64,000 bases of DNA from Domibacillus epiphyticus (GCF_001975785.1 NZ_MSFI01000002.1:62001-126000); one strand, 5' to 3'; shown: positions 43,552 to 52,746, counted from the stretch's first letter. Numbers and translations are program-made. Notes: generated from the letters alone by a model not told the origin.

Positions 43552-45456
43552 TTACATCACATGATCTGCCTTTGTTTTATCCGAATTCGTGACCGGGGTA
43601 ACACGATTTTTTCTAGCCGCCCAAAAAAATGCAATGATCACCGCAATTCCAACCATATTTAATAAATGGTGAGGTACTAACATGAGAACGCCCGCCACTA
43701 GCGCCCAAGAACGGAAAAACCAATTTAATTTTCGTTCCAGGAAACCTTGAAATACAACGCCAAAAGCAATGACGCCAAGGAAACCGCTTATGACGGCCAG
43801 GACCTTGTCCAAAGTCGGCCCAATCATTAAGTATGCTGGATTAAGGACAAACATAAATGGAATCACATAGGCAACAAAAGCAAGCTTAGTCGCTGTAAGT
43901 GCAGTGGTCATTGGATTCGATTTCGCAATAGCCGCTGCCGCGAAAGAAGCCAGGGCATCCGGCGGTGTAATAACGGCTATGGAAGCAAAATACATCACAA
44001 ACATATGGGCAAGCAATACAGCATGTTCGGCAACAACAGGAGAATCTGCTTCCAACATTCCGATCAGCGCCGGGATCGTAATCGCCACTTGGACAATATA
44101 GGAAGCGGACGGCGGAAGACCCATTCCTAAAATAAAGGAAGCGATAGCGGTCAGAATAAGCGCAAGAATAAGATGTCCGCCGGATAACTCGCCCAATAAA
44201 GCCGTAAATCTCACGCCCAATCCGGTCAATCCAAACATTCCGCTAATAATACCAGCTGTCGCTGTCGCTGCACCAATCATCAGCATCCCTTTGGCCCCAT
44301 CCTCTAACGCTTCTAACATGGAACGCCAGCTCATGCGGGTTTCCTTATGAAGGGATGAGAAAAGCAAAATGCTTAAAATGGAGTAGGAAACAGCGTAAGA
44401 AGGGCTGTAATCCAACATAAGAAGACCGACTAATACGATGATCGGCAATAAAAGATGCCATCTTTTCTTTAGACTTCCCTTCCAGTCAGGCAAGTCCTTT
44501 CTCGGGACACCTGATAATCCTAGTTTAACCGCTTCTAAATGAACCATGACCCCAATTCCCCAGAAATACAGAAGAGCTGGCAACAGGGCGTAACCTGCAA
44601 TCTGAATATAAGGAATACCTGTATACTGAGCCATAATAAAGGCAACGATCCCCATTACTGGCGGCATAATCTGACTTCCGGCCGATGCAGCAGCTTCAAC
44701 ACCCCCTGCAAAATTCGCTTTATAGCCGATTTTTTTCATCAATGGTATTGTAGATGTTCCTACTGTCATGACATTGGCTACCGCACTGCCCGAAAGCATT
44801 CCGTGCAAAGCGCTGCCGATAATAGACACTTTGGCCGGTCCCCCGCGGGCATGGCCGGCCATCCCCATCGCAATATCCATTAAGAGATCCCCAACGCCAG
44901 ACTTTGCGAGAAACGATCCAAACAAGATAAATAAAGCAATATAGGTAGCACTTGCACCAAGCGGGATTCCCAAGGTGCCCTCTGTGCCCAAGTAATTTAA
45001 ATCAACGACACTGGCCCAGCTATAGCCGGCATGCGATAACATGCCCGGCAAAAATGAACCTGCGAGCCCGTAGACTACGAAAAGGAGGGCGATAATGGAC
45101 AGAGCCGCCCCGGCAACTTTTCGCGTTGCTTCCAAGATCAGAAAGATAAAAATGGTTCCTAACACCATTTCGGCCGGCGTTAATGGACTGACCATCGCGA
45201 AACGTTCCGTCATAATATAATCATAGTGGAGATAAAGATACCCCATACTGGCAGCACTTAATGCCACCATGCCACCATTTAACAGCCCATTTATCTTTTT
45301 AGATTTAAAGCGATATGGGTATAACAAAAAGATTAAAACAGTGACAAATGATAAATGGACAAACCGTTGAAAAAACGTCTCAAAGTTACCGAAAAAGCCT
45401 GTGTATAAATGAAACAAACTCAGTCCATACAATAAAATCTTGCATAGTTTCACCAT
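43552..45456 (-). CDS. TRAP transporter fused permease (4TM/12TM), copy 1
   Basis: 634 residues with about 17 helices and the same fused architecture as the permease at 39829. Signatures are SIIGSALHGMLSGSAVANVM, TIPLMKKIGYKANFAGGVEA and FILGMGLPPSASYIV. ATG at 45456 has AAGGAGGGG upstream. It forms a pair with the TAXI gene 64 nt upstream. The two TRAP systems are clearly related but diverged, suggesting different cargoes. Confidence 0.91.
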   Translation of the reverse strand: MVKLCKILLYGLSLFHLYTGFFGNFETFFQRFVHLSFVTVLIFLLYPYRFKSKKINGLLNGGMVALSAASMGYLYLHYDYIMTERFAMVSPLTPAEMVLGTIFIFLILEATRKVAGAALSIIALLFVVYGLAGSFLPGMLSHAGYSWASVVDLNYLGTEGTLGIPLGASATYIALFILFGSFLAKSGVGDLLMDIAMGMAGHARGGPAKVSIIGSALHGMLSGSAVANVMTVGTSTIPLMKKIGYKANFAGGVEAAASAGSQIMPPVMGIVAFIMAQYTGIPYIQIAGYALLPALLYFWGIGVMVHLEAVKLGLSGVPRKDLPDWKGSLKKRWHLLLPIIVLVGLLMLDYSPSYAVSYSILSILLFSSLHKETRMSWRSMLEALEDGAKGMLMIGAATATAGIISGMFGLTGLGVRFTALLGELSGGHLILALILTAIASFILGMGLPPSASYIVQVAITIPALIGMLEADSPVVAEHAVLLAHMFVMYFASIAVITPPDALASFAAAAIAKSNPMTTALTATKLAFVAYVIPFMFVLNPAYLMIGPTLDKVLAVISGFLGVIAFGVVFQGFLERKLNWFFRSWALVAGVLMLVPHHLLNMVGIAVIIAFFWAARKNRVTPVTNSDKTKADHVM

Positions 45457-45520
45457 TTGTTTTCTGTCCCCTCCTTGGATAGATCCGAGTTTTCCCTTGC
45501 GTATCGTCCATTTAAACGTC

Positions 45521-46513
45521 TTATTTCAACAATTGTTGTTCTTTATAGAACGTTTCCGCACCGGGATGAAAAGGAACACCTATATCTGCCGTTAAATCTT
45601 CTTGATTTACACTTTCAAGTGCCGGATCAATATTTTTGAATTCTTCCAGATTATCATGAAGCGTTTTTGTAAACTCATAAACAAGGTCCTCCGGCGTGTT
45701 TTTATTTGCAATAACCACTAATGGGGATTGAATGGTTTGTACTTCATGATCCACTCCTTTATATACACCTTTTGGAATGGTCGTTTTCACCAGACCTTTG
45801 TTTTGTTTCGTTAGTTCTTCAATTTTTTCATCTGGAAGAGAGAGCAATTCCATGTCTTTGCTTTGACTAAGATCCGTTAGTACAGAAAATGGAAGAGGAA
45901 CCGTCCAGAACATTAAATCGATGCGCCCATCTTTCATTTGCTCTACGGCATCGGCAAATGACAAATTTTGGACACTTCCCATATCATCGTAGCTCATGTC
46001 GTACGATTCAAGAATACGCCGGGCGACTTCTTCTGTGAGAAGCCCTTTTTGGCCTACGTTAATCGTTTTTCCTTTAAGATCTTCAACCGATTTAATTCCG
46101 GAATCTTTTAACACAACAATTTGAGTGATATGAGGAAAAAGGGATGCCACATACTGTACATTTTCTGTTTTTTCTTTAAATGGGGGATTTCCGGCGACTC
46201 CATCAACCGTCGGCATGGCCTGTGAAAAGCCAATTTCGCCTTGACCGCCATTGATGGCAACGACATTCGCTACCCCTCCACCCGGTTCAATACTGACTTG
46301 TTCCAGGCTGGGATCGTTCTTCTTCATCTTTTCTGTAATACCTACAGCCAGAGGGTACCAAGATCCTGTTTGAGGAGCCGCATAAAATCGGAGTACATTT
46401 GATGATGAAGCATTGCTTCCATTTGAATTCGTTTGACTTCCCTGATCCCCGCATCCCGCCAATCCTACCATACACATGACACTTAACAAGACCAGCTGTT
46501 TGAACTTCATCAT
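45521..46513 (-). CDS. TAXI-type TRAP solute-binding lipoprotein, copy 1
   Basis: 330 residues. The lipobox is GLAGC; the TAXI domain shows FYAAPQTGSWYPLAVGITEK, IEPGGGVANVVAINGG and GKTINVGQKGLLTEEVARRI. It is an extracytoplasmic receptor for the adjacent fused permease. GGGGGTATTGAAGA precedes the first of two ATGs. It sits between the 46.6-kb permease gene and the TRAP permease, within the dioxygenase operon. Confidence 0.91.
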   Translation of the reverse strand: MMKFKQLVLLSVMCMVGLAGCGDQGSQTNSNGSNASSSNVLRFYAAPQTGSWYPLAVGITEKMKKNDPSLEQVSIEPGGGVANVVAINGGQGEIGFSQAMPTVDGVAGNPPFKEKTENVQYVASLFPHITQIVVLKDSGIKSVEDLKGKTINVGQKGLLTEEVARRILESYDMSYDDMGSVQNLSFADAVEQMKDGRIDLMFWTVPLPFSVLTDLSQSKDMELLSLPDEKIEELTKQNKGLVKTTIPKGVYKGVDHEVQTIQSPLVVIANKNTPEDLVYEFTKTLHDNLEEFKNIDPALESVNQEDLTADIGVPFHPGAETFYKEQQLLK

Positions 46514-46554
46514 TCTTCAATACCCCCTTTAATATCCTTCGCCCTTCTAAAAAA

Positions 46555-47949
46555 CTACAACAAAAAAACAGAAACTGTGACCACCAGTGAGAATGCTGCA
46601 GCATATAAAAGACTCCATCCAGCAATGCGCATGGGCCGCACATTTATAATGGAAGACATAAGCCCAAGGGTCCCGCTGAAGGGTCCCAAGTAAAATGTCA
46701 AAACGGCACCTCCTAAAAAAGCGACCGCCATTTGTTCTGACGTGATGCCAAGAACGTCTGGTTTTAATGATTGAGCCAATAAATTTACAACAACGATCGG
46801 ATGCATCCCGATAAACGAGAATAACAGTGTTAAAAAGGGAAGCGAGATCAAAAATACATGAGCGCCCACCAGTTCATTAAAATGAACAAATAATTCATTA
46901 ACGAGCCGGTCATTTCCAGAAAAGTGAAGAGCCTGTACAAAAAAACCAGCACTTAAAAAGATGGCAAACGATTCACTCATTTCCGTTATTTTATGGGTAA
47001 AGTGGTGTTTTACGCCCGGCCAAAAATCAGAAGTGTTTTTTATTATACGGCACCATAACCAGGCAAAAGGCACGGTTAACAGTGTAACGGTCACCACTAA
47101 TCCCATCGAAAAAATCATATCAACGGCGACGATTAAACATAACAGTACAATGATCGCGATCATAATTTGGGACATCTTGCGATAGAAGAGCGGTGAGGAA
47201 TTGCGCATCACCTGTTCTTCTTCACTGGATTCTTTTTGATGACTGCCTGATTTTCTAAATCGTTCTATCAGACTGAAAATCAGCCAATTAAACCCAAGGG
47301 TGACGACACTAATGCAAAAAAGAGCCGGAAAAATAGACAGCCACTCCACATTCGTCACATAAAGAACGACTCCTAAAATGCCAGATAGAGGTGTCCACAT
47401 AATAGGCAGAGAATATCCTTGAATAATGCTGCTGGCAAGAAAACGTTCAGGCTTTTCAATCGGCCATGAATCCACTGTACTTTTTACACTTGCATGTGTG
47501 ATCGGAACCGCCGCCATATTTAAAAAGCTGCCAAGAAAATAAGATAAACCCGTAATAATTCGATATAAATGAGAAGAGGAATGGATCCTTCCCTGAAATA
47601 ATTGTTTGAAATCCTCCCTATACCCGCCTGCCTGAATGGGTATAGAAAGCAATGGAACAATTGCAAACAGAGCCAGCAAATAAAGCATGTCCCCATAAAG
47701 CTGCACATACTGTAAAACATCGATTCCTTTTCTCATGGCCATTATTGTGCCTAGGAGTAAAAAGAGAATTGACATTAACCGTGTAAAAAATGTGCAGGAC
47801 AGAAGTGCAAGTGCAATCGCAGCGATGGAAAAGATCGACAGAATCAATCCCATTTCTTTAAACGGAACCAGCTGATAAAGTAAAAACAGTCCAATAGAAG
47901 AAGTGTAAACGATTGATTTTGTTTTAGATAAGAGACGTAGTGTTTCCAT
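46555..47949 (-). CDS. Permease of the ion-transporter type, 10-12 helices
   Basis: 464 residues with about eleven membrane helices in two similar halves around a cytoplasmic loop (residues ~235-265, rich in Ser/Glu/Lys). The helix pattern and late motifs such as GMHPIVVVNLLAQSL and FLGGAVLTFYLGPFSGTLG suggest an ion-transporter-superfamily (organic-anion) permease. I cannot name the family with certainty. Cotranscription with the TphA3-like gene suggests transport of the same aromatic acid or of a product. Confidence 0.72.
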   Translation of the reverse strand: METLRLLSKTKSIVYTSSIGLFLLYQLVPFKEMGLILSIFSIAAIALALLSCTFFTRLMSILFLLLGTIMAMRKGIDVLQYVQLYGDMLYLLALFAIVPLLSIPIQAGGYREDFKQLFQGRIHSSSHLYRIITGLSYFLGSFLNMAAVPITHASVKSTVDSWPIEKPERFLASSIIQGYSLPIMWTPLSGILGVVLYVTNVEWLSIFPALFCISVVTLGFNWLIFSLIERFRKSGSHQKESSEEEQVMRNSSPLFYRKMSQIMIAIIVLLCLIVAVDMIFSMGLVVTVTLLTVPFAWLWCRIIKNTSDFWPGVKHHFTHKITEMSESFAIFLSAGFFVQALHFSGNDRLVNELFVHFNELVGAHVFLISLPFLTLLFSFIGMHPIVVVNLLAQSLKPDVLGITSEQMAVAFLGGAVLTFYLGPFSGTLGLMSSIINVRPMRIAGWSLLYAAAFSLVVTVSVFLL

Positions 47950-48016
47950 CGCTCCTAATCAGAAAGGGAAATCAACGATTTCCCTTTCACCCTTTCTTTC
48001 ACTTTGAAGCTGGTCA

Positions 48017-48508
48017 TTAGATAGGCGTAACCAGCAATGTTGGAATGACCAATGTATCGTAAACTACTTTTTTCTCTTTAAATTTAGGCTCGTCCTCTAT
48101 AAAAATAATCTTGTCGATGTATTGCCCGACATTGTACACTTCCGAATAACCGTTTACTCTCGTTTGGAAGACAGCGTAATTAGAGTGGACCGTGTACGTG
48201 TCATTTTCATACCCGGCAATTCGGATGCTGCTGACGATGTGCCGGTATACATGCGCTTCAAAAATATTCGCTTGCCGATGAGCCGTTACACGGTCCTTCA
48301 GCATCCCTTTGCTGTCACAATAAATAATGGATGCCGGAAAGTCCCTCTCATGGTTTTCCCGTGAAATGATTTGGTATAGGCAGTCGCCGGTGAAAAATTC
48401 CGGCCACTCTTCCAAACGGTTATCATCAATGCACTGTACATAAGCATGAGTAAGTTCTTCGATCTTGAACTGAATCTCTCTAAGATCATTGATTTGCTTC
48501 AATTCCAT
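48017..48508 (-). CDS. Aromatic-ring-hydroxylating dioxygenase beta subunit (TphA3-like)
   Basis: 163 residues of the SnoaL-like cone fold of ring-hydroxylating beta subunits. Motifs: IEELTHAYVQCIDDNRLEEW, FPASIIYCDSKGMLKDRV and AHVYRHIVSSIRI. It has a structural role in alpha3beta3 oxygenases. The gene follows its alpha subunit after 24 nt. Together with the PdxA-type dehydrogenase and an IclR regulator, the best match is terephthalate 1,2-dioxygenase, but other benzoate-type substrates remain possible. Confidence 0.9.
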   Translation of the reverse strand: MELKQINDLREIQFKIEELTHAYVQCIDDNRLEEWPEFFTGDCLYQIISRENHERDFPASIIYCDSKGMLKDRVTAHRQANIFEAHVYRHIVSSIRIAGYENDTYTVHSNYAVFQTRVNGYSEVYNVGQYIDKIIFIEDEPKFKEKKVVYDTLVIPTLLVTPI

Positions 48509-48532
48509 TTCAAATTCCCCCCATCTTTCTGA

Positions 48533-49774
48533 TCAATAACCCATTAGTTGGCGATACTCTTTCCAAAAACCCCGAATGGACGTTTCTGTAACACGGAAGG
48601 ACTGGCTTTCTACCCCCGTTCCGCCCATTTCTACAAAGGACTCCACTTGCGGCGCTCCAACAATCCCTTTTTGCACTAGCTCTCCTATTCCACCATCCTC
48701 CAATGACACAAATCCTGCCGGACCAACTAAATTGGACTGTTTTAGCCGAATCTTCGTTATTTCTTCATCGTCCTCCTCAAAGCCCAAGTACGTCCAAATC
48801 AATTCGCAGGAATCAACGCCTTTCGGTACTAAGTGGCGTACCGCTAATGCATTGTGAATTTGCTGCACAACCATACCCGGAAATAATGATTGAATCGCTA
48901 GTGTGATTCCATCCGGGAATTCGTTGCGGCCTACCAGCAAAGAAGGATCCTCTAATGTGTATTTTGATGAATATGATCTTAAATCAGATTCCTTATATGC
49001 CTCTAGATCTTCATTCAAGCTGCCATACGTATAACTTACATGGTGGCGTCCTGTCTCATCTAAATCAATCCCGCCTTTTTGTGATAAGCGATTTACCCCA
49101 AAAGTAGAGAAGAATAAATGCAGCAAACTGGCATGATAGGAATCTTTCACATTTTCAAAATACAACTTCCAATTGTTATTCATTAACTGGCGTTGATAGC
49201 CGAGCACTTTCACAGGTTTATTGAAAATACGGTTCAAATAGCCGCACATTTTTTCTCCCAAGTATTCTTGCAACGGCTCCATTCCATGATCAAATGAGCC
49301 GAAAATAATCCCTGAGTACGTTTCCACTTTGATTTTCTGAAGGGAAAGCTTGCTCTGGTCGAACCCTTCCGGCATACCGCCTTGTCCATTTACCCCTTTT
49401 TTAAAAGGCACCCCTTTTAAATCACCCTGCGCATCGTACACCCAGGCGTGATACACACAGGTAAATGTTTTTGTGTTGCCGCACGGATCCATGCAGACAG
49501 TCGCACCGCGATGAGCGCACCGGTTTACGAAAGACCTGATTTCCCCTTTCGCATCCCGTGTAACAACAACGGGTGTATCGCCAATATAAGTTGTTTTATA
49601 ATCCCCTGGGTTAGGGATCTCTACTTCTAACCCTAAGTAATTCCATGTCGAACCGCGAAAAATGTTTTTCATTTCACCTTCATAAATGTCCGGATCCATA
49701 TACACTTGGTAAGGGATGCGGCTTTCTCCCTTTTCCGGCCACGTTAACACTTCTGCATTTTTCATTGTACTCAT
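48533..49774 (-). CDS. Rieske dioxygenase alpha subunit (TphA2-like)
   Basis: 413 residues, the length of terephthalate dioxygenase TphA2. The Rieske ligands are in RCAHRGATVC and CVYHAWVYD, and the mononuclear iron triad is in ENVKDSYHASLLH. The C-terminal catalytic domain ends at ~410. It takes electrons from a reductase absent from the window. It lies between tphB-like pdxA (18 nt upstream) and the beta subunit. ATG at 49774; GAGAGGGGTTTTACCT precedes it. Confidence 0.91.
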   Translation of the reverse strand: MSTMKNAEVLTWPEKGESRIPYQVYMDPDIYEGEMKNIFRGSTWNYLGLEVEIPNPGDYKTTYIGDTPVVVTRDAKGEIRSFVNRCAHRGATVCMDPCGNTKTFTCVYHAWVYDAQGDLKGVPFKKGVNGQGGMPEGFDQSKLSLQKIKVETYSGIIFGSFDHGMEPLQEYLGEKMCGYLNRIFNKPVKVLGYQRQLMNNNWKLYFENVKDSYHASLLHLFFSTFGVNRLSQKGGIDLDETGRHHVSYTYGSLNEDLEAYKESDLRSYSSKYTLEDPSLLVGRNEFPDGITLAIQSLFPGMVVQQIHNALAVRHLVPKGVDSCELIWTYLGFEEDDEEITKIRLKQSNLVGPAGFVSLEDGGIGELVQKGIVGAPQVESFVEMGGTGVESQSFRVTETSIRGFWKEYRQLMGY

Positions 49775-49791
49775 AGGTAAAACCCCTCTCT

Positions 49792-50808
49792 TCAGCTATT
49801 TATTAATGAGTTTTTCACGTTAATGGTACGGAGAAGCTCGATAGTTTGAATCATGCTTGTGGGCTCGGCCATATTTTTCCCGGCAATATCAGGTGCACTT
49901 CCATGTCCCACAGATGCAAACAGGACAGGCGTACCAACTGTTAAAGCGACAATATTTTTAAGCGCTTTCATTTTTATCGGAATATGAGCTTGATCATGGT
50001 ACATCGCTACGTAAATATCAAATTTGCCAAATTCGGCAAACAGTGTATCACTCGGAAAAGGCCCGGCTGCATGAATGCCGTCTTTTTGAACACGTTTTAT
50101 TGCCGGAATGATCTCGTTCTGTTCTTCCTCTCCGAATAATCCACCTTCTCCCGCATGTGGATTTAATCCAGCTACTGCGATGGCTGGAGAAGGCAATCCA
50201 ATCTGTCTGCCAGCTGAATCAGCTGCACGAATTGCTTTTTCAATGAGTGGTTGATTGACTAGCTGTAATGCACGTTTTAGCGACACATGCAATGTTGTAT
50301 TCACAACACGTAAATTCCCGGAAACTAACATGAGAAATGTCTCTTCCTCTTTTGTACCCGTCAGTTTGGCGACGAGTCCGGGGTAACCATCAAATGTTAT
50401 TCCTGCCTTTTCCACGGAGGATTTTGTGTGTGGACCGCCAATGACTGCCTGCACTTCCCCATTCAAGGCTAGCGCAATGGCCTTTTTCGTGTATTCGATC
50501 ATGGCTGAACCGGTCATGGCATTCCCATTTCCAAAAGAGAAATTGTCCATATTAATGATAGCCAGATCGATTACGTCAACCAAACCATGGGAAAACGCTG
50601 CATCGCTTACCTGTTCAATGATGTTTAGCCGCAGAGGCATTTGAAAGGTTGAAATATAATGCATCAGAACATTCGCATCGCCGATAAGCAACGGATGGCA
50701 ATGATTGTAAGTAGCCGGGCTTAACAGCGATTTTAACGCAATTTCCGGTCCAATTCCTGAAACATCTCCAACTGTAATCGCAATAATCGGCTTACTGGAT
50801 GACGCCAA
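49792..50808 (-). CDS. PdxA-family dehydrogenase (PdxA2/TphB-like)
   Basis: About 338 residues of the PdxA family. The metal-binding His residues are seen in GGPHTKSS, TTLHVSLKRAL and YHDQAHIPIK. True PdxA serves vitamin B6 synthesis, which Bacillus makes by another route, and TphB of terephthalate clusters is a PdxA homologue oxidising the cis-dihydrodiol dicarboxylate to protocatechuate. Being first in an operon with the TphA2/TphA3-like genes makes the TphB role much more likely. TTG at 50808 is seven bases from AGGAGG; the ATG at 50814 is too close to it. Confidence 0.9.
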   Translation of the reverse strand: MASSSKPIIAITVGDVSGIGPEIALKSLLSPATYNHCHPLLIGDANVLMHYISTFQMPLRLNIIEQVSDAAFSHGLVDVIDLAIINMDNFSFGNGNAMTGSAMIEYTKKAIALALNGEVQAVIGGPHTKSSVEKAGITFDGYPGLVAKLTGTKEEETFLMLVSGNLRVVNTTLHVSLKRALQLVNQPLIEKAIRAADSAGRQIGLPSPAIAVAGLNPHAGEGGLFGEEEQNEIIPAIKRVQKDGIHAAGPFPSDTLFAEFGKFDIYVAMYHDQAHIPIKMKALKNIVALTVGTPVLFASVGHGSAPDIAGKNMAEPTSMIQTIELLRTINVKNSLINS

Positions 50809-50915
50809 CCACATTCCTCCTTTTTAAAATAGGGAATAAAACATCATTGAAAAAATTCTGTTTTTTCAATATATTACGAATTGTACGTTAACTTAATAGA
50901 GAACGAAAAGATCGG

Positions 50916-50933
50916 TTTTCCGTATAGCGAAAA
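50916..50933. promoter_or_regulatory. IclR-type operator candidate in the divergent promoter
   Basis: TTTTCCGTATAGCGAAAA is an imperfect 18-bp palindrome (14 of 18 positions symmetric) of the TTCCGnnnnnCGGAA type bound by IclR proteins. It lies 39 bp before the iclR start and about 108 bp from the pdxA-like start. Confidence 0.55.
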
Positions 50934-50971
50934 GAGAGAAAAATTTTTTTGTAAAAGAGGGGGTTAATTAG

Positions 50972-51736
50972 ATGGCGGGACCAGAACTGCTTTCTTCCGT
51001 ACAAAATGCGATCAGAGTGATGCGTCAATTTTCTTTAGATGAACCCGAGCTTGGGATTACAGAGTTAAACGAACGGCTGGGCATATCGAAAAGCTCTATT
51101 TACCGTGTCTTGCAAACATTGTGTGCTGAACATATCATTCAACAAAATCCTGAAACAAAAAAATACCACCTTGGATTGACCGCCTTTGAAATTGGCTGCG
51201 TCGTATATAATGATATTCAAGTTTGCCAGGTGGCTCTTCCGTTATTGCAAAAAATGCATTTGAAAGTGCCGGTTGTCATCCAGCTAGTCGTTTACGATAG
51301 GGGCACTGTAATTCACCTGCTTACACTTCCGGAAAAAAGAGAGACAAGAACCTTCAATCGAATGGGAAAACGGGTCCCCGCCAATGCTACAGCCGCTGGA
51401 AAGGTTTTGTTGGCCTATCAAAATGAAAAAGAAATCAGTCGATTATGTTCCATTGGCTTTAAATCATTCACTCCAAACACGTTAACAGAACCCGACGTGC
51501 TGCTGTCTGAACTAGAAACGATTAGAAAAAACGGATATGCCTTTTCAAAAGAAGAATTCAAAGTGGGCATGTGCGCAATGGCCGTTCCCGTGTTTGATGA
51601 AATGACCAGTCAAATCGCTGCGGCCATAAGCGTGACAGGACCGAAAAAAATTCTTTCCCCTTCACAAATTAACGTTTATTTAAGTGAAATGAAAAGGTAC
51701 AGCCGGTTAATTTCAGAACAGCTGGATTTAGAATAA
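50972..51736 (+). CDS. IclR-family regulator of the aromatic operon
   Basis: 254 residues: N-terminal winged helix (GITELNERLGISKSSIYRVL, about 25-60) and an IclR effector domain (85-250, with NATAAGKVLLAY and FSKEEFKVGMCAMAVPVFD). It is divergent from the pdxA/tphA2-like operon, as TphR (also IclR type) is associated with terephthalate genes. It probably acts as a ligand-dependent activator of that operon. GAGGGGGTTAATTAG precedes ATG. Confidence 0.93.
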   Translation: MAGPELLSSVQNAIRVMRQFSLDEPELGITELNERLGISKSSIYRVLQTLCAEHIIQQNPETKKYHLGLTAFEIGCVVYNDIQVCQVALPLLQKMHLKVPVVIQLVVYDRGTVIHLLTLPEKRETRTFNRMGKRVPANATAAGKVLLAYQNEKEISRLCSIGFKSFTPNTLTEPDVLLSELETIRKNGYAFSKEEFKVGMCAMAVPVFDEMTSQIAAAISVTGPKKILSPSQINVYLSEMKRYSRLISEQLDLE

Positions 51737-51754
51737 AGTCAGAAGTCCTATACA

Positions 51755-51799
51755 AAAACAAAAACAGCCTGATTTCCGTGACATAAAGAAATCAGGCTG
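51755..51799 (-). terminator. Terminator between iclR and the HesB-like gene
   Basis: Stem CAGCCTGATTT / AAATCAGGCTG, with TTTTTGTTTTTG on the minus strand after the HesB-like gene. Confidence 0.8.
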
Positions 51800-51811
51800 A
51801 ATCCTTAAAGC

Positions 51812-52114
51812 TTAATGGTGATGATGATTCCCTTTTGATGAATTGGTAATCACAAACTCCTCTTTAGGGACAAAGAAGTACTGAACAAAAATTCCGTCAA
51901 GAAACTCTTCTCTGCTGTCCAGAAGAATATCGACGCCTTTGTCCGTTTTGACAACGACATCATGTTCTTTCTGCGTATCCAATTTAATGCCATAATGTGC
52001 ATGATTCCCGTGCAGCTCCGTCACCTCAACCCGAATCATTTTTCCTTCTGCTCCCTCGCTTTCGAGCATTTTCTTCAATGCATTTGCCGCTTTTTGATTT
52101 ACTTTGCATTTCAT
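51812..52114 (-). CDS. HesB/IscA-fold protein without the Fe-S cysteines
   Basis: 100 residues with the HesB-like strand order (MIRVEVTELHGNHAHYGIKL, GVDILLDSREEFLDGIFVQY). The C-terminal CGC motif that A-type carriers use to hold Fe-S clusters is missing. The only Cys is residue 3 and the tail ends GNHHHH. It resembles the YneR-like branch of the family. It may bind a metal by His instead, or have no metal role. Monocistronic with its own terminator. Confidence 0.75.
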   Translation of the reverse strand: MKCKVNQKAANALKKMLESEGAEGKMIRVEVTELHGNHAHYGIKLDTQKEHDVVVKTDKGVDILLDSREEFLDGIFVQYFFVPKEEFVITNSSKGNHHHH

Positions 52115-52248
52115 CGTGTCGACACTCCCTTTTTTTCACCATTTCAACAAGATTTTCTTCCCTTATTCTATCCTTTTCCATCCAAACGACCAAGTTTCCC
52201 GCTTTATGTAACTGTGGGCACCATTCTGCAATGCATGAAAAATAAAAT

Positions 52249-52277
52249 AAACACCGTCTTAAAAACAGACGGTGTTT
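52249..52277 (-). terminator. Terminator of the thioredoxin-like gene
   Basis: Stem AAACACCGTCT / AGACGGTGTTT, then ATTTTATTTTT on the minus strand. Confidence 0.85.
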
Positions 52278-52292
52278 GTGAACTATATAGGA

Positions 52293-52610
52293 TTACGCAG
52301 AGAGACTATTTAAAAAAGCCTCGATTTCTTCTTGCGTCTTGCGGTCTTTGCTGACAAAGCGTCCCGCTTCTTCTCCATTGTGATACGCGACAAAGCTTGG
52401 AATGCCGAATACATCCAGTTCGCCGCACAAGTCGATAAATTCGTCACGATCCACATAGATAAATTCATATTCTGGGTAATCCGCTTCAATTCCCGGTAAA
52501 ATCGGCTCAATCACCCGGCAGTCCGGGCACCAGTCCGCAGAAAACATGAAAACGACCCGCTCTTCCTTTTTTAGCTGTTCAAATTGTTCTTTCGATTGTA
52601 ATTTTTCCAT
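52293..52610 (-). CDS. Thioredoxin-family protein (YtpP-like)
   Basis: 105 residues with the thioredoxin fold. The active site is ADWCPDCRV near residue 28 and the cis-Pro is in FGIPSFVAYH. It is shorter and more acidic than TrxA; the WCPDC site points to the YtpP-type group. Cytoplasmic, single gene. ATG at 52610 follows a GGAGGG-type site. Confidence 0.9.
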   Translation of the reverse strand: MEKLQSKEQFEQLKKEERVVFMFSADWCPDCRVIEPILPGIEADYPEYEFIYVDRDEFIDLCGELDVFGIPSFVAYHNGEEAGRFVSKDRKTQEEIEAFLNSLSA

Positions 52611-52746
52611 TTGTATCCCTCCATAAAACAGGCTGGATGTCTTTCATCCAATATTGCTTATCTTAATGAGAAATCCAAAAGAAATCAACATTTATGTTTG
52701 AATTAGCGCCTATTTGTCTTATTCATTGAATTCCGGCACATCTCTT

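Noticed and set aside
49792-50808. Vitamin B6 biosynthesis role for the PdxA-family gene
   Set aside because: Its operon with Rieske dioxygenase genes and an IclR regulator fits the TphB-type dehydrogenase, and Bacillus does not use the PdxA route.
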